A stretch of DNA of 64,000 nucleotides from Comamonadaceae bacterium (lineage in GTDB: Bacteria > Pseudomonadota > Gammaproteobacteria > Burkholderiales > Burkholderiaceae_C), in contig JAIXXF010000045.1 of NCBI GenBank assembly GCA_027490925.1, forward strand, positions 114,116 to 178,115. The letters run 5' to 3'. The translations under genes and the position numbers were made by a program. Below the pieces are notes generated by a model that did not search any database, was not told the DNA's origin, and saw only the letters and a list, made by a program, of their open reading frames with translations. Of this stretch, positions 43,847 to 51,071 are shown in pieces. The stretch's first letter is position 1. Every line of letters begins with the position of its first letter.

Positions 43847-43882
43847 TGTCCCGACCACGGCAAAAAGCACAAGGAAACGACA

Positions 43883-45439
43883 GTGAAACTGCGCAATCAA
43901 ATCCTGGCGTTCAGTTTGGCAGGGGTTGCGTTAGCCACCCTGGTGGGCGGCATCGGTCTGATCGCCTCGTCGAGCCTCGGGCACGCGGTGGAGCACGCGA
44001 TTGAAGGCGGGCAGGCGCTGCAAGCCAGCCAAGAAGCGGACATGATGCACGACGCGATCCGTGGTGACGTGCAGGTGGCCCTGTTCGGGGTGATCAAGGG
44101 CGATGCTGCCAGCGTGGACGAGGCCGACAAAAGCCTGACGGAGCACAAAGCGCTGCTGAGCGGGTCCTTGGCCAAACTGGAGGCCATGCACCTGAGCGAC
44201 GAGAGCCGTGGCCTGCTCGCGAGCGCCAAGCCCCAGGTGCTGCGCTACATCGGCGTGGCTGAAAGCATGCTGCAGGCGGCCAAGGGGGAGCCCAGAGGCG
44301 CTGAGCAGCTCATGCCCGCGCTGCAACAAGCGTTCGGCGACCTGGAAAAGTCTCTGGCAGCGCTGTCGGAGAACATCGAGAAAAACAGTGCCGCCCTGAA
44401 CGCAGAGGCGGAATCCAGCGTGGCAACGACGCGCCAGTCGATCGCCTTCGCGCTGATTTCGGCCGCGCTGGCGATGATGGTGCTGGCGCTGTGGCTGGCG
44501 CGCCGCATGACGCGGCCGATGGCCCACGCAGTGACCGTGGCAGACCGGCTGGCGCATGGGGACCTGACCTCGGCGATCGAGACGGCGGGCAACGATGAAA
44601 TGCGGCAGCTGCTGCAGTCGCTGGAGCGCATGCAGCACAGTTTTGCGGGCATCGTGAACGTCGTCAAAGGCAACGCCGACAGCGTGGCGACCGCCAGCGC
44701 CGAAATCGCCCAGGGCAACCAGGATCTGTCCAAGCGCACCGAGCAACAGGCCAGCGCCTTGCAGGAAACCGCGGCCACCATGGAGCAGTTGGGCACCACG
44801 GTGAGCCACAACGCTGACAGCGCGTTGCAGGCCAACCGGTTGGCGCAGGGCGCCTCGGCGGTGGCGGCACAGGGCGGCGAGGTGGTCGGCAAGGTGGTGG
44901 CCACGATGCAGGGCATTCACGACAGCAGCCGCAAGATCGGGGACATCATCAGCGTGATCGATGGCATCGCCTTCCAGACCAATATCCTCGCCTTGAACGC
45001 GGCGGTGGAGGCGGCGCGGGCGGGCGAACAGGGCCGTGGTTTTGCGGTGGTGGCCTCGGAGGTGCGCAACTTGGCACAACGCAGCGCCGAGGCGGCCAAG
45101 GAAATCAAGGCACTGATTGGCCGCAGCGTGGAGCAGGTGACCCAGGGCACTGCGCTGGTGGACCAGGCGGGCAAAACGATGGACGAGATCGTCGGCTCCA
45201 TCCAGCGGGTGAGCGAGATCGTGGCCGAGATCTCATCGGCCAGTTCCGAGCAGAGCAATGGCGTTCAGCAGGTCGGCGTGGCGGTGAGCCAAATGGATCG
45301 CGCCACCCAACAGAATGCGGCGCTGGTGGAGCAAAGCGCGGCGGCGGCCGAAAGCCTGAAAAGCCAGGCAGAGCAATTGGTGCAAGCCGTTGCGGTGTTC
45401 AACGTCGGTCGCGGCGGCACCGCCCTGGCCGCCTTCTGA
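43883..45439 (+). CDS. Methyl-accepting chemotaxis protein
   Basis: A 518-residue inner-membrane chemoreceptor. Transmembrane helix 1 at about 6-30, a periplasmic four-helix sensor domain of about 150 residues, transmembrane helix 2 near 183-203, HAMP, then the signalling coiled coil with [20 protein letters not shown]. It is of the Tar-like class common in Comamonadaceae. No NWETF-type CheR-docking tail is present (ends LAAF). The GTG at 43883 has AAGGA 8 bases upstream; earlier in-frame starts would include the structured leader. Ligand unknown. Confidence 0.93.
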   Translation: MKLRNQILAFSLAGVALATLVGGIGLIASSSLGHAVEHAIEGGQALQASQEADMMHDAIRGDVQVALFGVIKGDAASVDEADKSLTEHKALLSGSLAKLEAMHLSDESRGLLASAKPQVLRYIGVAESMLQAAKGEPRGAEQLMPALQQAFGDLEKSLAALSENIEKNSAALNAEAESSVATTRQSIAFALISAALAMMVLALWLARRMTRPMAHAVTVADRLAHGDLTSAIETAGNDEMRQLLQSLERMQHSFAGIVNVVKGNADSVATASAEIAQGNQDLSKRTEQQASALQETAATMEQLGTTVSHNADSALQANRLAQGASAVAAQGGEVVGKVVATMQGIHDSSRKIGDIISVIDGIAFQTNILALNAAVEAARAGEQGRGFAVVASEVRNLAQRSAEAAKEIKALIGRSVEQVTQGTALVDQAGKTMDEIVGSIQRVSEIVAEISSASSEQSNGVQQVGVAVSQMDRATQQNAALVEQSAAAAESLKSQAEQLVQAVAVFNVGRGGTALAAF

Positions 45440-45486
45440 GTCGGACCGTTTGTCCGTCGGCGCGCCAGCGTACTGAAGCTGCGCCG

Positions 45487-45509
45487 ACGGCGGCTGCCAT
45501 GGCCGCCGT
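45487..45509 (+). terminator. GC-rich hairpin after the chemoreceptor gene
   Basis: Arms ACGGCGGC / GCCGCCGT with a 7-base loop, 47 bases after the stop and without a T-run. The remainder of the 255-base gap to parA shows only the parA ribosome-binding site. Confidence 0.35.
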
Positions 45510-45694
45510 GCGGGTGCGGTGCGTCTGTTGCGGGCGTTCGTCTGCCCCGGCACCCAGGCCCCGGCGCTGTGGCACACCCACCGCGTTCCCGTTCACCCGC
45601 CGCCCGGTCACCGCCCGGCCACCGCTGTGTTGGGGCGAGAGATGGCGCTAACATGCAACCGCGTTGTCCTCAACATCTGGTGCAAGGAGCGGGT

Positions 45695-46321
45695 ATGCCG
45701 GTGGTGGTGGTTGCCAATCCCAAAGGTGGCGTCGGGAAGTCGACCCTGGCCACCAACATCGCGGGCTATTACGCGTCGCGCGGTCACGCCGCCATGCTCG
45801 GCGATGTGGATCGACAGCAGTCGTCCCGTTTGTGGCTGGATCTCCGGCCCGAGGCGGCGCGACCCATCAGCACCTGGTCGGTGTCGCCCGACCTGATCGT
45901 CAAACCGCCCAAGGGCACCACCCACGTGGTGCTGGACACCCCCGGTGGCTTGCACGGCTGGCGTTTCAACGATGTGGTCAAGCTGGCCAACAAACTGGTG
46001 GTGCCCTTGCAGCCCAGCGTGTTCGACATTTTTGCCACCCGCGATTTTCTGGACCGGCTGGCGGACAGCCGAAAGGCAGACGGTTTGGACATCGGCATCG
46101 TGGGCATGCGGGTGGACGCGCGCACCATCGCTGCTGACAAGCTGCGCGAGTTCGTGGAGGGCTTGGGCCTGCCGGTGCTGGGTTATCTGCGCGACACGCA
46201 AAACTACGTCCACCTCGCCGCGCGCGGTTTGAGCGTGTTCGACGTGGCCCCGGGCCGGGTGCAGAAAGACCTGGAGCAATGGGCCCGCATTTGCGCCTGG
46301 CTGGACCAGCCCGCGCGATGA
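45695..46321 (+). CDS. ParA family ATPase, orphan
   Basis: A 208-residue deviant Walker A ATPase. The P-loop is KGGVGKST (10-17) with the signature lysine K10, and VLDTPGG (about 78-84) is Walker B. It lacks the N-terminal helix-turn-helix of plasmid ParA and has no parB next to it. It is similar in size to PpfA/ParC-type proteins that position chemoreceptor clusters, and a chemoreceptor gene lies upstream on the same strand, but the pairing is not proven. AAGGAGC lies 5 bases before the ATG. The stop overlaps the maoC-like start. Confidence 0.85.
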   Translation: MPVVVVANPKGGVGKSTLATNIAGYYASRGHAAMLGDVDRQQSSRLWLDLRPEAARPISTWSVSPDLIVKPPKGTTHVVLDTPGGLHGWRFNDVVKLANKLVVPLQPSVFDIFATRDFLDRLADSRKADGLDIGIVGMRVDARTIAADKLREFVEGLGLPVLGYLRDTQNYVHLAARGLSVFDVAPGRVQKDLEQWARICAWLDQPAR

Positions 46322-46773
46322 AGCGCTTTGCGTCGCTCTCGGAGGTCCAGGGTTTCGTCGGCCAGACGGTGGAGAGCACCGGCTGGGTCACGGTGACGCA
46401 ACAGACCATTCAACGGTTCGCGGAGGCCACCGGTGACCACCAGTGGATCCACGTTGACGAGGCGCGCGCCAAAGCCGGTCCATTTGGCGGCACCATTGCG
46501 CACGGGTTTTTGACCCTGTCGCTGTTGCCCCAGTTTCTGGACAGCGCATTCGAGATCGCAGGCTCGGGGATGGGGGTGAACTGTGGCCTCAACAGGGTGC
46601 GCTTCACCGCGCCGGTTCCCGCAGGCAGCCGCTTGCGTGCCAGTTTGGTGCTGCAGGCCTGCGAGCCGGTGGACCGGCAAGGGTTGCAAATGGTGTGGCG
46701 GGTCACCGTGTACCGCGAGGGGCAGGAGCGGCCGGTGTGCGTGGCCGAATCGGTGGTGCGGCGTTACCCGTAG
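46318..46773 (+). CDS. MaoC-like (R)-specific hydratase
   Basis: A 151-residue hot-dog-fold protein. The hydratase-2 catalytic motif appears as TGDHQWIHVDEARAKAGPFG (about 37-56), followed by TIAHGFLTLSLLP. It is closest to NodN-type MaoC proteins, which hydrate enoyl-CoA thioesters. Its ATG overlaps the parA stop (ATGA), an unusual pairing for a metabolic enzyme. Substrate unknown. Confidence 0.88.
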   Translation: MKRFASLSEVQGFVGQTVESTGWVTVTQQTIQRFAEATGDHQWIHVDEARAKAGPFGGTIAHGFLTLSLLPQFLDSAFEIAGSGMGVNCGLNRVRFTAPVPAGSRLRASLVLQACEPVDRQGLQMVWRVTVYREGQERPVCVAESVVRRYP

Positions 46774-46944
46774 CGACAGCGCGGGCGGCCCGGCGTTGCA
46801 GCCATGCGGCGGGACGAGGTGGGTCGGGCGTGTGTGAGCCTCAGGCGGCGCCTCGCGGAATCCCTGAAAAAACGGGTCGGCTTGGCATCTTCGGACTGCT
46901 TAGCGATAAAAAACGGCCCTAGCCCACGCCATAATTATCTTTAT

Positions 46945-46963
46945 TGCTATGAATCCAGTAGCA
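46945..46963. repeat. Dispersed intergenic palindrome, copy 5
   Basis: TGCTA / TAGCA arms with a 9-base loop (a sixth pair is a G-T), between the convergent maoC-like and trmL genes. The surrounding 210-base gap is locally AT-rich and holds no gene. Confidence 0.55.
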
Positions 46964-46983
46964 CTTGCTGGGTGGGTCACACG

Positions 46984-47454
46984 TCAGCGAGCCCCGCCAA
47001 AGCCGTTTTGGCGCCAGGCTTCAAACACCGTCACCGCCACTGCGTTGGACAGGTTCAAACTGCGTTGGCCAGGCCGCATGGGCAACCGCAAACGCTGCGG
47101 CAGCGGAAAGCTGTCGCGCAGGGCAGGGGCCAGGCCTGAGGTTTCGGAGCCGAACACCAGCCAGTCCCCCGCCTGGAACGCCACCTGGTGCAGCGGCTGG
47201 CTGCCCTGGGTGGTCATGGCGAACACCCGTTCGGGCGCCGGTTGGGCCGTCGCCACGAACGCCGACCAATCGGCGTGGCGGCGGATGTCGGCGTACTCGT
47301 GGTAGTCCAGCCCGGCGCGCACCATGTGTTTGTCTTCAAACGAGAACCCCAGCGGCTCCACCAAATGCAGCGCGCAACCAGTGTTGGCCGCCAAACGGAT
47401 CACGTTGCCCGTGTTTGGCGGGATTTGTGGTTCGACCAGGACGATGTTGAACAT
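46984..47454 (-). CDS. trmL: tRNA (cytidine(34)-2'-O)-methyltransferase
   Basis: A 156-residue SPOUT methyltransferase that methylates the ribose at position 34 of certain leucine tRNAs. It has the TrmL opening NIVLVEPQIPPNTGNVIRLA, then FGSETSGLA and the knot region LNLSNAVAVTVFEAWRQ. Length matches TrmL. The ATG follows a GACAAT hexamer by exactly 6 bases and has no Shine-Dalgarno. It is followed on the other side by comF, also on the minus strand. Confidence 0.95.
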   Translation of the reverse strand: MFNIVLVEPQIPPNTGNVIRLAANTGCALHLVEPLGFSFEDKHMVRAGLDYHEYADIRRHADWSAFVATAQPAPERVFAMTTQGSQPLHQVAFQAGDWLVFGSETSGLAPALRDSFPLPQRLRLPMRPGQRSLNLSNAVAVTVFEAWRQNGFGGAR

Positions 47455-47460
47455 GCCCCC

Positions 47461-47466
47461 ATTGTC
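47461..47466 (-). promoter_or_regulatory. Candidate -10 element before trmL
   Basis: GACAAT on the minus strand, separated from the trmL ATG by GGGGGC. Suggests a leaderless transcript starting at or next to the ATG. Confidence 0.35.
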
Positions 47467-47486
47467 GCTGGCATGCTTGGGCCGGG

Positions 47487-48185
47487 TCAGGGCGTGCGCG
47501 CCACCACCAGCGCCGTGACCCGCGCCACACCCGCCCGCCGCAGCGCGTCGGCCGCTGCGTAGACCGATGCGCCAGTCGTCATCACGTCGTCCACCAGCAG
47601 CACGGTGGTGCCGCTCAGCCGTTCACGGGCCTCGGGCCGCACGGCGAACACCCCGGCCATGTTGCGCAAGCGGTCTTCGCGCGACAGCGCGCTCTGCGGC
47701 GCTCGCTGCACTGGGCGCCACAGCCACTCGGCCTTCAGCTTGGCGTTTGCCAACCCAGGCAGCGCCCGCGCCAGCATCAGCGACTGGTTGAACCCCCGTT
47801 CCGCCAGCCGCTGCGGGGCCAGTGGCATGGGCAGCACCCAATCGGCGGCATTGACCAAGGCAGGTGCATCGGGCAGGGCGCCCCACAAGGCGGCCAGGGG
47901 TGCGGCCAAGCCTGGGTCCGGGGCGAACTTCAGCCGGGACAGCAGCGGCGACCAAGGAAAAGCGTAGTCCACCGCCGCCATGCACCGGTCCAGAGGCGGT
48001 GGCCGGGCCACGCAAGCGCCGCAACGCGCCACGCCGTCGGGCACCGGCAAGGCGCAGCGCTCACAACGCCAGCGGGCGCGGGCGAAACGGGTCACGCAAG
48101 GCGCGCACACGGGCTCGGCGGGCCACCGGTGGCACACCAGGCATTGGCTGGGCAGTCGCAACGGGGTGAGCATCCGGCGCAGCAT
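47487..48185 (-). CDS. ComF family phosphoribosyltransferase-like protein
   Basis: A 232-residue protein. The N-terminus has a zinc-knuckle-like set of cysteines (CLVCHRW, CAPC, CERC, CGAC) and the C-terminus the PRPP-binding motif VLLVDDVMTTGAS. Members take part in natural competence or DNA uptake, but their enzymatic role is unclear. The start at 48185 lies 5 bases after a TATATT hexamer; an ATG at 48173 is possible. It is divergent from the BioC-like gene with only 21 bases between the start codons. Confidence 0.9.
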   Translation of the reverse strand: MLRRMLTPLRLPSQCLVCHRWPAEPVCAPCVTRFARARWRCERCALPVPDGVARCGACVARPPPLDRCMAAVDYAFPWSPLLSRLKFAPDPGLAAPLAALWGALPDAPALVNAADWVLPMPLAPQRLAERGFNQSLMLARALPGLANAKLKAEWLWRPVQRAPQSALSREDRLRNMAGVFAVRPEARERLSGTTVLLVDDVMTTGASVYAAADALRRAGVARVTALVVARTP

Positions 48186-48190
48186 GGCTC

Positions 48191-48198
48191 AATATACT
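48191..48198. promoter_or_regulatory. Overlapping divergent -10 elements of comF and the BioC-like gene
   Basis: AATATACT reads TATACT on the plus strand (48193-48198) and TATATT on the minus strand (48191-48196). The two ATGs are 8 and 5 bases beyond. The -35 regions would lie inside the opposite coding sequences and are not recognisable. Confidence 0.5.
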
Positions 48199-48206
48199 CG
48201 GCGACC

Positions 48207-49127
48207 ATGCCCGCTGCGCTGCCCCCCACCATCGACCCCAACGCAGCCGCCCGCTGGGACGCCGCCCTGCCCGATCAGGTCGCCTGGTTGCATGAAGAAG
48301 TGGCACGCCGCATGGCCGAGCGTTTGGACTGGATCAAGCTGCAGCCGTCGGCCTGGCTGGATTGGCGGCCCGTCAACGGCGGTGTTGCTGCCCACCAGCA
48401 ACTCGCCCAGCGCTACCCCCAGGCCCGCCGCCACGTGCTGGAAACCAGCCTCACCCGCGTGCGTGCGGCCACCGAGCACCTCTGCGACCCGTGGTGGCGG
48501 CCCCGCCGCTGGCGGCAAGGCGCGCCGGTGTTCGGGTCGCCTCGAGACGGTGGCGTCGACATGGTGTGGGCCAACATGGCATTGCACACGATGGCCGATC
48601 CCGCTGCTTGCATGTCGCGGTGGCAGCAGTTGCTGGCGACCGGTGGCTTTCTGATGCTGTCGTGCCTCGGGCCCGACTCGCTTCGGGAGCTGCGTTCGGT
48701 GTACGCCGCCATGGGTTGGGGGCCGCCTAGCCACGACTTCACCGACATGCACGACTGGGGCGACATGTTGGTACAGCATGGTTTCGCCGAGCCAGTGATG
48801 GACATGGAGCGCATCACCCTGACCTACTCCAGCCCGGAACCCTTGCTGGCCGACCTGCGCGCCCTGGGCCGCAACCTGCACCGTGGCCGCGACGCGGTCA
48901 CCCGCGGGCGGGGCTGGCGCGAACGGCTGGTGGTGGCGCTTTCTGAGCACATGCCGCGCTCAGCTCCGGCCGACGCAGGCGGTGCGCCGCCGTTGGCGCT
49001 CACTTTCGAGGTCATATACGGGCACGCATTGAAAGCCGAGCCGCGCCGCCCGCGCGGGGAGCAGCACGTGCCGCTTGACCAGTTGCGCGCCAGCTTGCGT
49101 CGCGGCCAGGGGCCAGCGGACGAGTAG
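48207..49127 (+). CDS. BioC-like methyltransferase (malonyl-ACP O-methyltransferase type)
   Basis: A 306-residue methyltransferase-fold protein. The C-terminal two thirds, with DFTDMHDWGDMLVQHGFAEP and RITLTYSSPEPLLADLRALG, match BioC proteins, which methylate malonyl-ACP to start biotin synthesis. Motif I, normally LDxGxGxG, is degenerate here (WLDWRPVNGG at about 50-59), so SAM binding cannot be assumed. VDMVWANMALHTM corresponds to motif II. No other bio gene is adjacent. The start at 48207 is the first ATG after a TATACT. Confidence 0.75.
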   Translation: MPAALPPTIDPNAAARWDAALPDQVAWLHEEVARRMAERLDWIKLQPSAWLDWRPVNGGVAAHQQLAQRYPQARRHVLETSLTRVRAATEHLCDPWWRPRRWRQGAPVFGSPRDGGVDMVWANMALHTMADPAACMSRWQQLLATGGFLMLSCLGPDSLRELRSVYAAMGWGPPSHDFTDMHDWGDMLVQHGFAEPVMDMERITLTYSSPEPLLADLRALGRNLHRGRDAVTRGRGWRERLVVALSEHMPRSAPADAGGAPPLALTFEVIYGHALKAEPRRPRGEQHVPLDQLRASLRRGQGPADE

Positions 49128-49171
49128 CCGAGTCGATTGCTTTGAAATGGTTTGCATCGGCGCCACACCCC

Positions 49172-49200
49172 CTGGAATCGGCCTGTGACGCGGCTACAAT
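49172..49200 (+). promoter_or_regulatory. Candidate promoter of the cytochrome oxidase locus
   Basis: CTGGAA and TACAAT (49195-49200) are 17 bases apart and lie about 97 bases before the DUF2244 gene. A small hairpin GCGGG-loop-CCCGC (49219-49234) follows in the leader. This is the only good -10 in the 169-base gap. Confidence 0.4.
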
Positions 49201-49296
49201 TTGCAATGTTTTGAACTGGCGGGCATTTTCCCGCAGCGCTGGCCGCTCACCGACCCGCCGCAAGGCCACCGAGCGACGCCTTCCGAGTGATGTGTT

Positions 49297-49773
49297 GTGT
49301 CAAACCCCGTTTTTCGCTTCGCCACCGTCACCGCCCAGGGCGTCCATTGGCGCCTGAAACGCAATTGTTCGGTGTCTCCGGCCCAGCTGGCGGCGTTGTT
49401 TGCGTCTTTGAGCGCGGTGTCGATGTTGATCGCGGGCTACTTCTGGTACCACGGCGCCGTCTTGGTGCTGCCATTTGCCTGCATTGAACTGCTGGCCCTG
49501 TGGACCGCGTTCATTGTGTATGGTCGCCACGTCAGCGACGGCGAGAACATCGTCTTGCACGAGGGGCGGTTGGTGGTGGAGCTTGAGAAAGCCGGGCGCC
49601 TTGAGCGGGCCGAGTTCAATCGGGATTGGGTTCGGGTCGAGCCGCGCGATGGTGACCGCTCGCTGATTGAGCTGTCGGGCAATGGCCGGAAGATCGAGGT
49701 GGGCCGTTTTTTGCGACCTGAGTTGCGGCCGGCGTTGGCCCGCGAACTCCGGTTGGCGCTCAGGGGCGCTTGA
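49297..49773 (+). CDS. DUF2244 domain membrane protein
   Basis: A 158-residue protein with two transmembrane helices (about 30-72) followed by a soluble C-terminal domain with IVLHEGRLVVELE and RPELRPALARELRLALR. DUF2244 genes precede coxB in many alpha- and beta-proteobacteria, suggesting a role in oxidase assembly, but none is established. The start is a GTG at 49297 without a strong Shine-Dalgarno. ctaC follows after 51 bases. Confidence 0.87.
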   Translation: MSNPVFRFATVTAQGVHWRLKRNCSVSPAQLAALFASLSAVSMLIAGYFWYHGAVLVLPFACIELLALWTAFIVYGRHVSDGENIVLHEGRLVVELEKAGRLERAEFNRDWVRVEPRDGDRSLIELSGNGRKIEVGRFLRPELRPALARELRLALRGA

Positions 49774-49824
49774 CCGGCGCACGGTGTGCCCAAAGGATTT
49801 GGTGTTTTGTAAAGGCGATTTGAA

Positions 49825-51027
49825 GTGAACACGATGAGCAGCATCCAGACACGAACACATTCACCCGGCGCCATGGCCGCTCGCGTCATGGCTTTGGTGG
49901 CCGCAGGCGCCAGCACGGTCGCCCATGCGGTGAACAGCTTGCCTGGTGGCCCTGCCGTCAACCAGCTCAACCTGCACCCCGCCGTCACCAAAATCGCTGA
50001 AGAGCAGGCTTGGCTGCACTGGTTCATGTTGATCATCTGTTCGGTGATCTTTGTGGGCGTGTTCGGGGTGATGTTCTATTCCATCTGGAAGCACCGCAAA
50101 TCGGTCGGGCACAAGCCCGCCAATTTTCACGAGTCCGTCAAGGTCGAGATCGCTTGGACGGTGGTGCCTTTCATCATCGTGATCCTGATGGCGCTGCCCG
50201 CCACCAAAGTGCTGGTGGCTTCCAAAGACACCACCAACGCCGACCTCACGGTCAAAACCACCGGTTACCAGTGGAAGTGGGGCTACGATTACATCGCGGG
50301 TGAGGGCGAAGGGATTGGTTTCATTTCCACGCTCGACAACGCCCAGCGTGTGATGTCCAACAGTGGTGGCCCCGCCAAGGGCGAGTCGGTGGACAACTAC
50401 TTGCTGAAGGTCGACAACCCGTTGGTGGTGCCCGTGGGCAAAAAGATCCGTGTGATCACCACCGCCAACGACGTGATCCACGCGTTCATGGTCCCGGCCT
50501 TCGGCATCAAGCAAGACGCGATTCCTGGCTTCGTGCGCGACACCTGGTTCCGTGCCGAGAAGGTGGGCGATTACTACGGTCAGTGCGCCGAACTGTGTGG
50601 CAAAGAGCACGCCTACATGCCCATCCATGTGAAGGTGGTGAGCGCCGAGGATTACACCCAGTGGGTCAAGGCCGAGAAAGCCAAGATGGCCGCCAAGGCC
50701 GACGACCCGAACAAGGTCTGGACCCTGGCAGACAGCGTGGCGCGCGGAGAAAAAGTGTATGCCTCCAACTGCGCGGCGTGTCACCAGGCCAACGGCAAAG
50801 GCGCAGGCCCGATCAAGGCATTGGACGGTGCGGCTTTGGTGCTCGACGCCGACAAGTCCAAGCAAATTCAGGTGCTGCTGAATGGTCAGGGCAACGGTTC
50901 CATGCCCGCCTGGAAGCAATTGAGCGATACCGAGATCGCTGCCGTGATCACCTACACGAAGAACAGCTGGTCCAACAAAACCGGCCAAGTGGTTCAGCCC
51001 GCCGAGATTTTGGCGGCCCGCAAGTAA
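49825..51027 (+). CDS. ctaC: Cytochrome c oxidase subunit II with fused cytochrome c domain
   Basis: A 400-residue protein. After a signal-like segment (to about 36) and two transmembrane helices (about 64-87 and 112-130), the CuA domain carries ligands H219, C254, E256, C258, H262 and M265. A C-terminal cytochrome c domain has C316-A-A-C319-H320 and M360 (GNGSMPAW), so this is a caa3-type subunit II. It accepts electrons for subunit I. The GTG at 49825 has AAAGG 9 bases upstream; an ATG at 49834 is the alternative. Confidence 0.96.
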   Translation: MNTMSSIQTRTHSPGAMAARVMALVAAGASTVAHAVNSLPGGPAVNQLNLHPAVTKIAEEQAWLHWFMLIICSVIFVGVFGVMFYSIWKHRKSVGHKPANFHESVKVEIAWTVVPFIIVILMALPATKVLVASKDTTNADLTVKTTGYQWKWGYDYIAGEGEGIGFISTLDNAQRVMSNSGGPAKGESVDNYLLKVDNPLVVPVGKKIRVITTANDVIHAFMVPAFGIKQDAIPGFVRDTWFRAEKVGDYYGQCAELCGKEHAYMPIHVKVVSAEDYTQWVKAEKAKMAAKADDPNKVWTLADSVARGEKVYASNCAACHQANGKGAGPIKALDGAALVLDADKSKQIQVLLNGQGNGSMPAWKQLSDTEIAAVITYTKNSWSNKTGQVVQPAEILAARK

Positions 51028-51071
51028 CCCGTCTGCAGACCGATCGCCAGAGTATTCACAAGGAAACCAAG

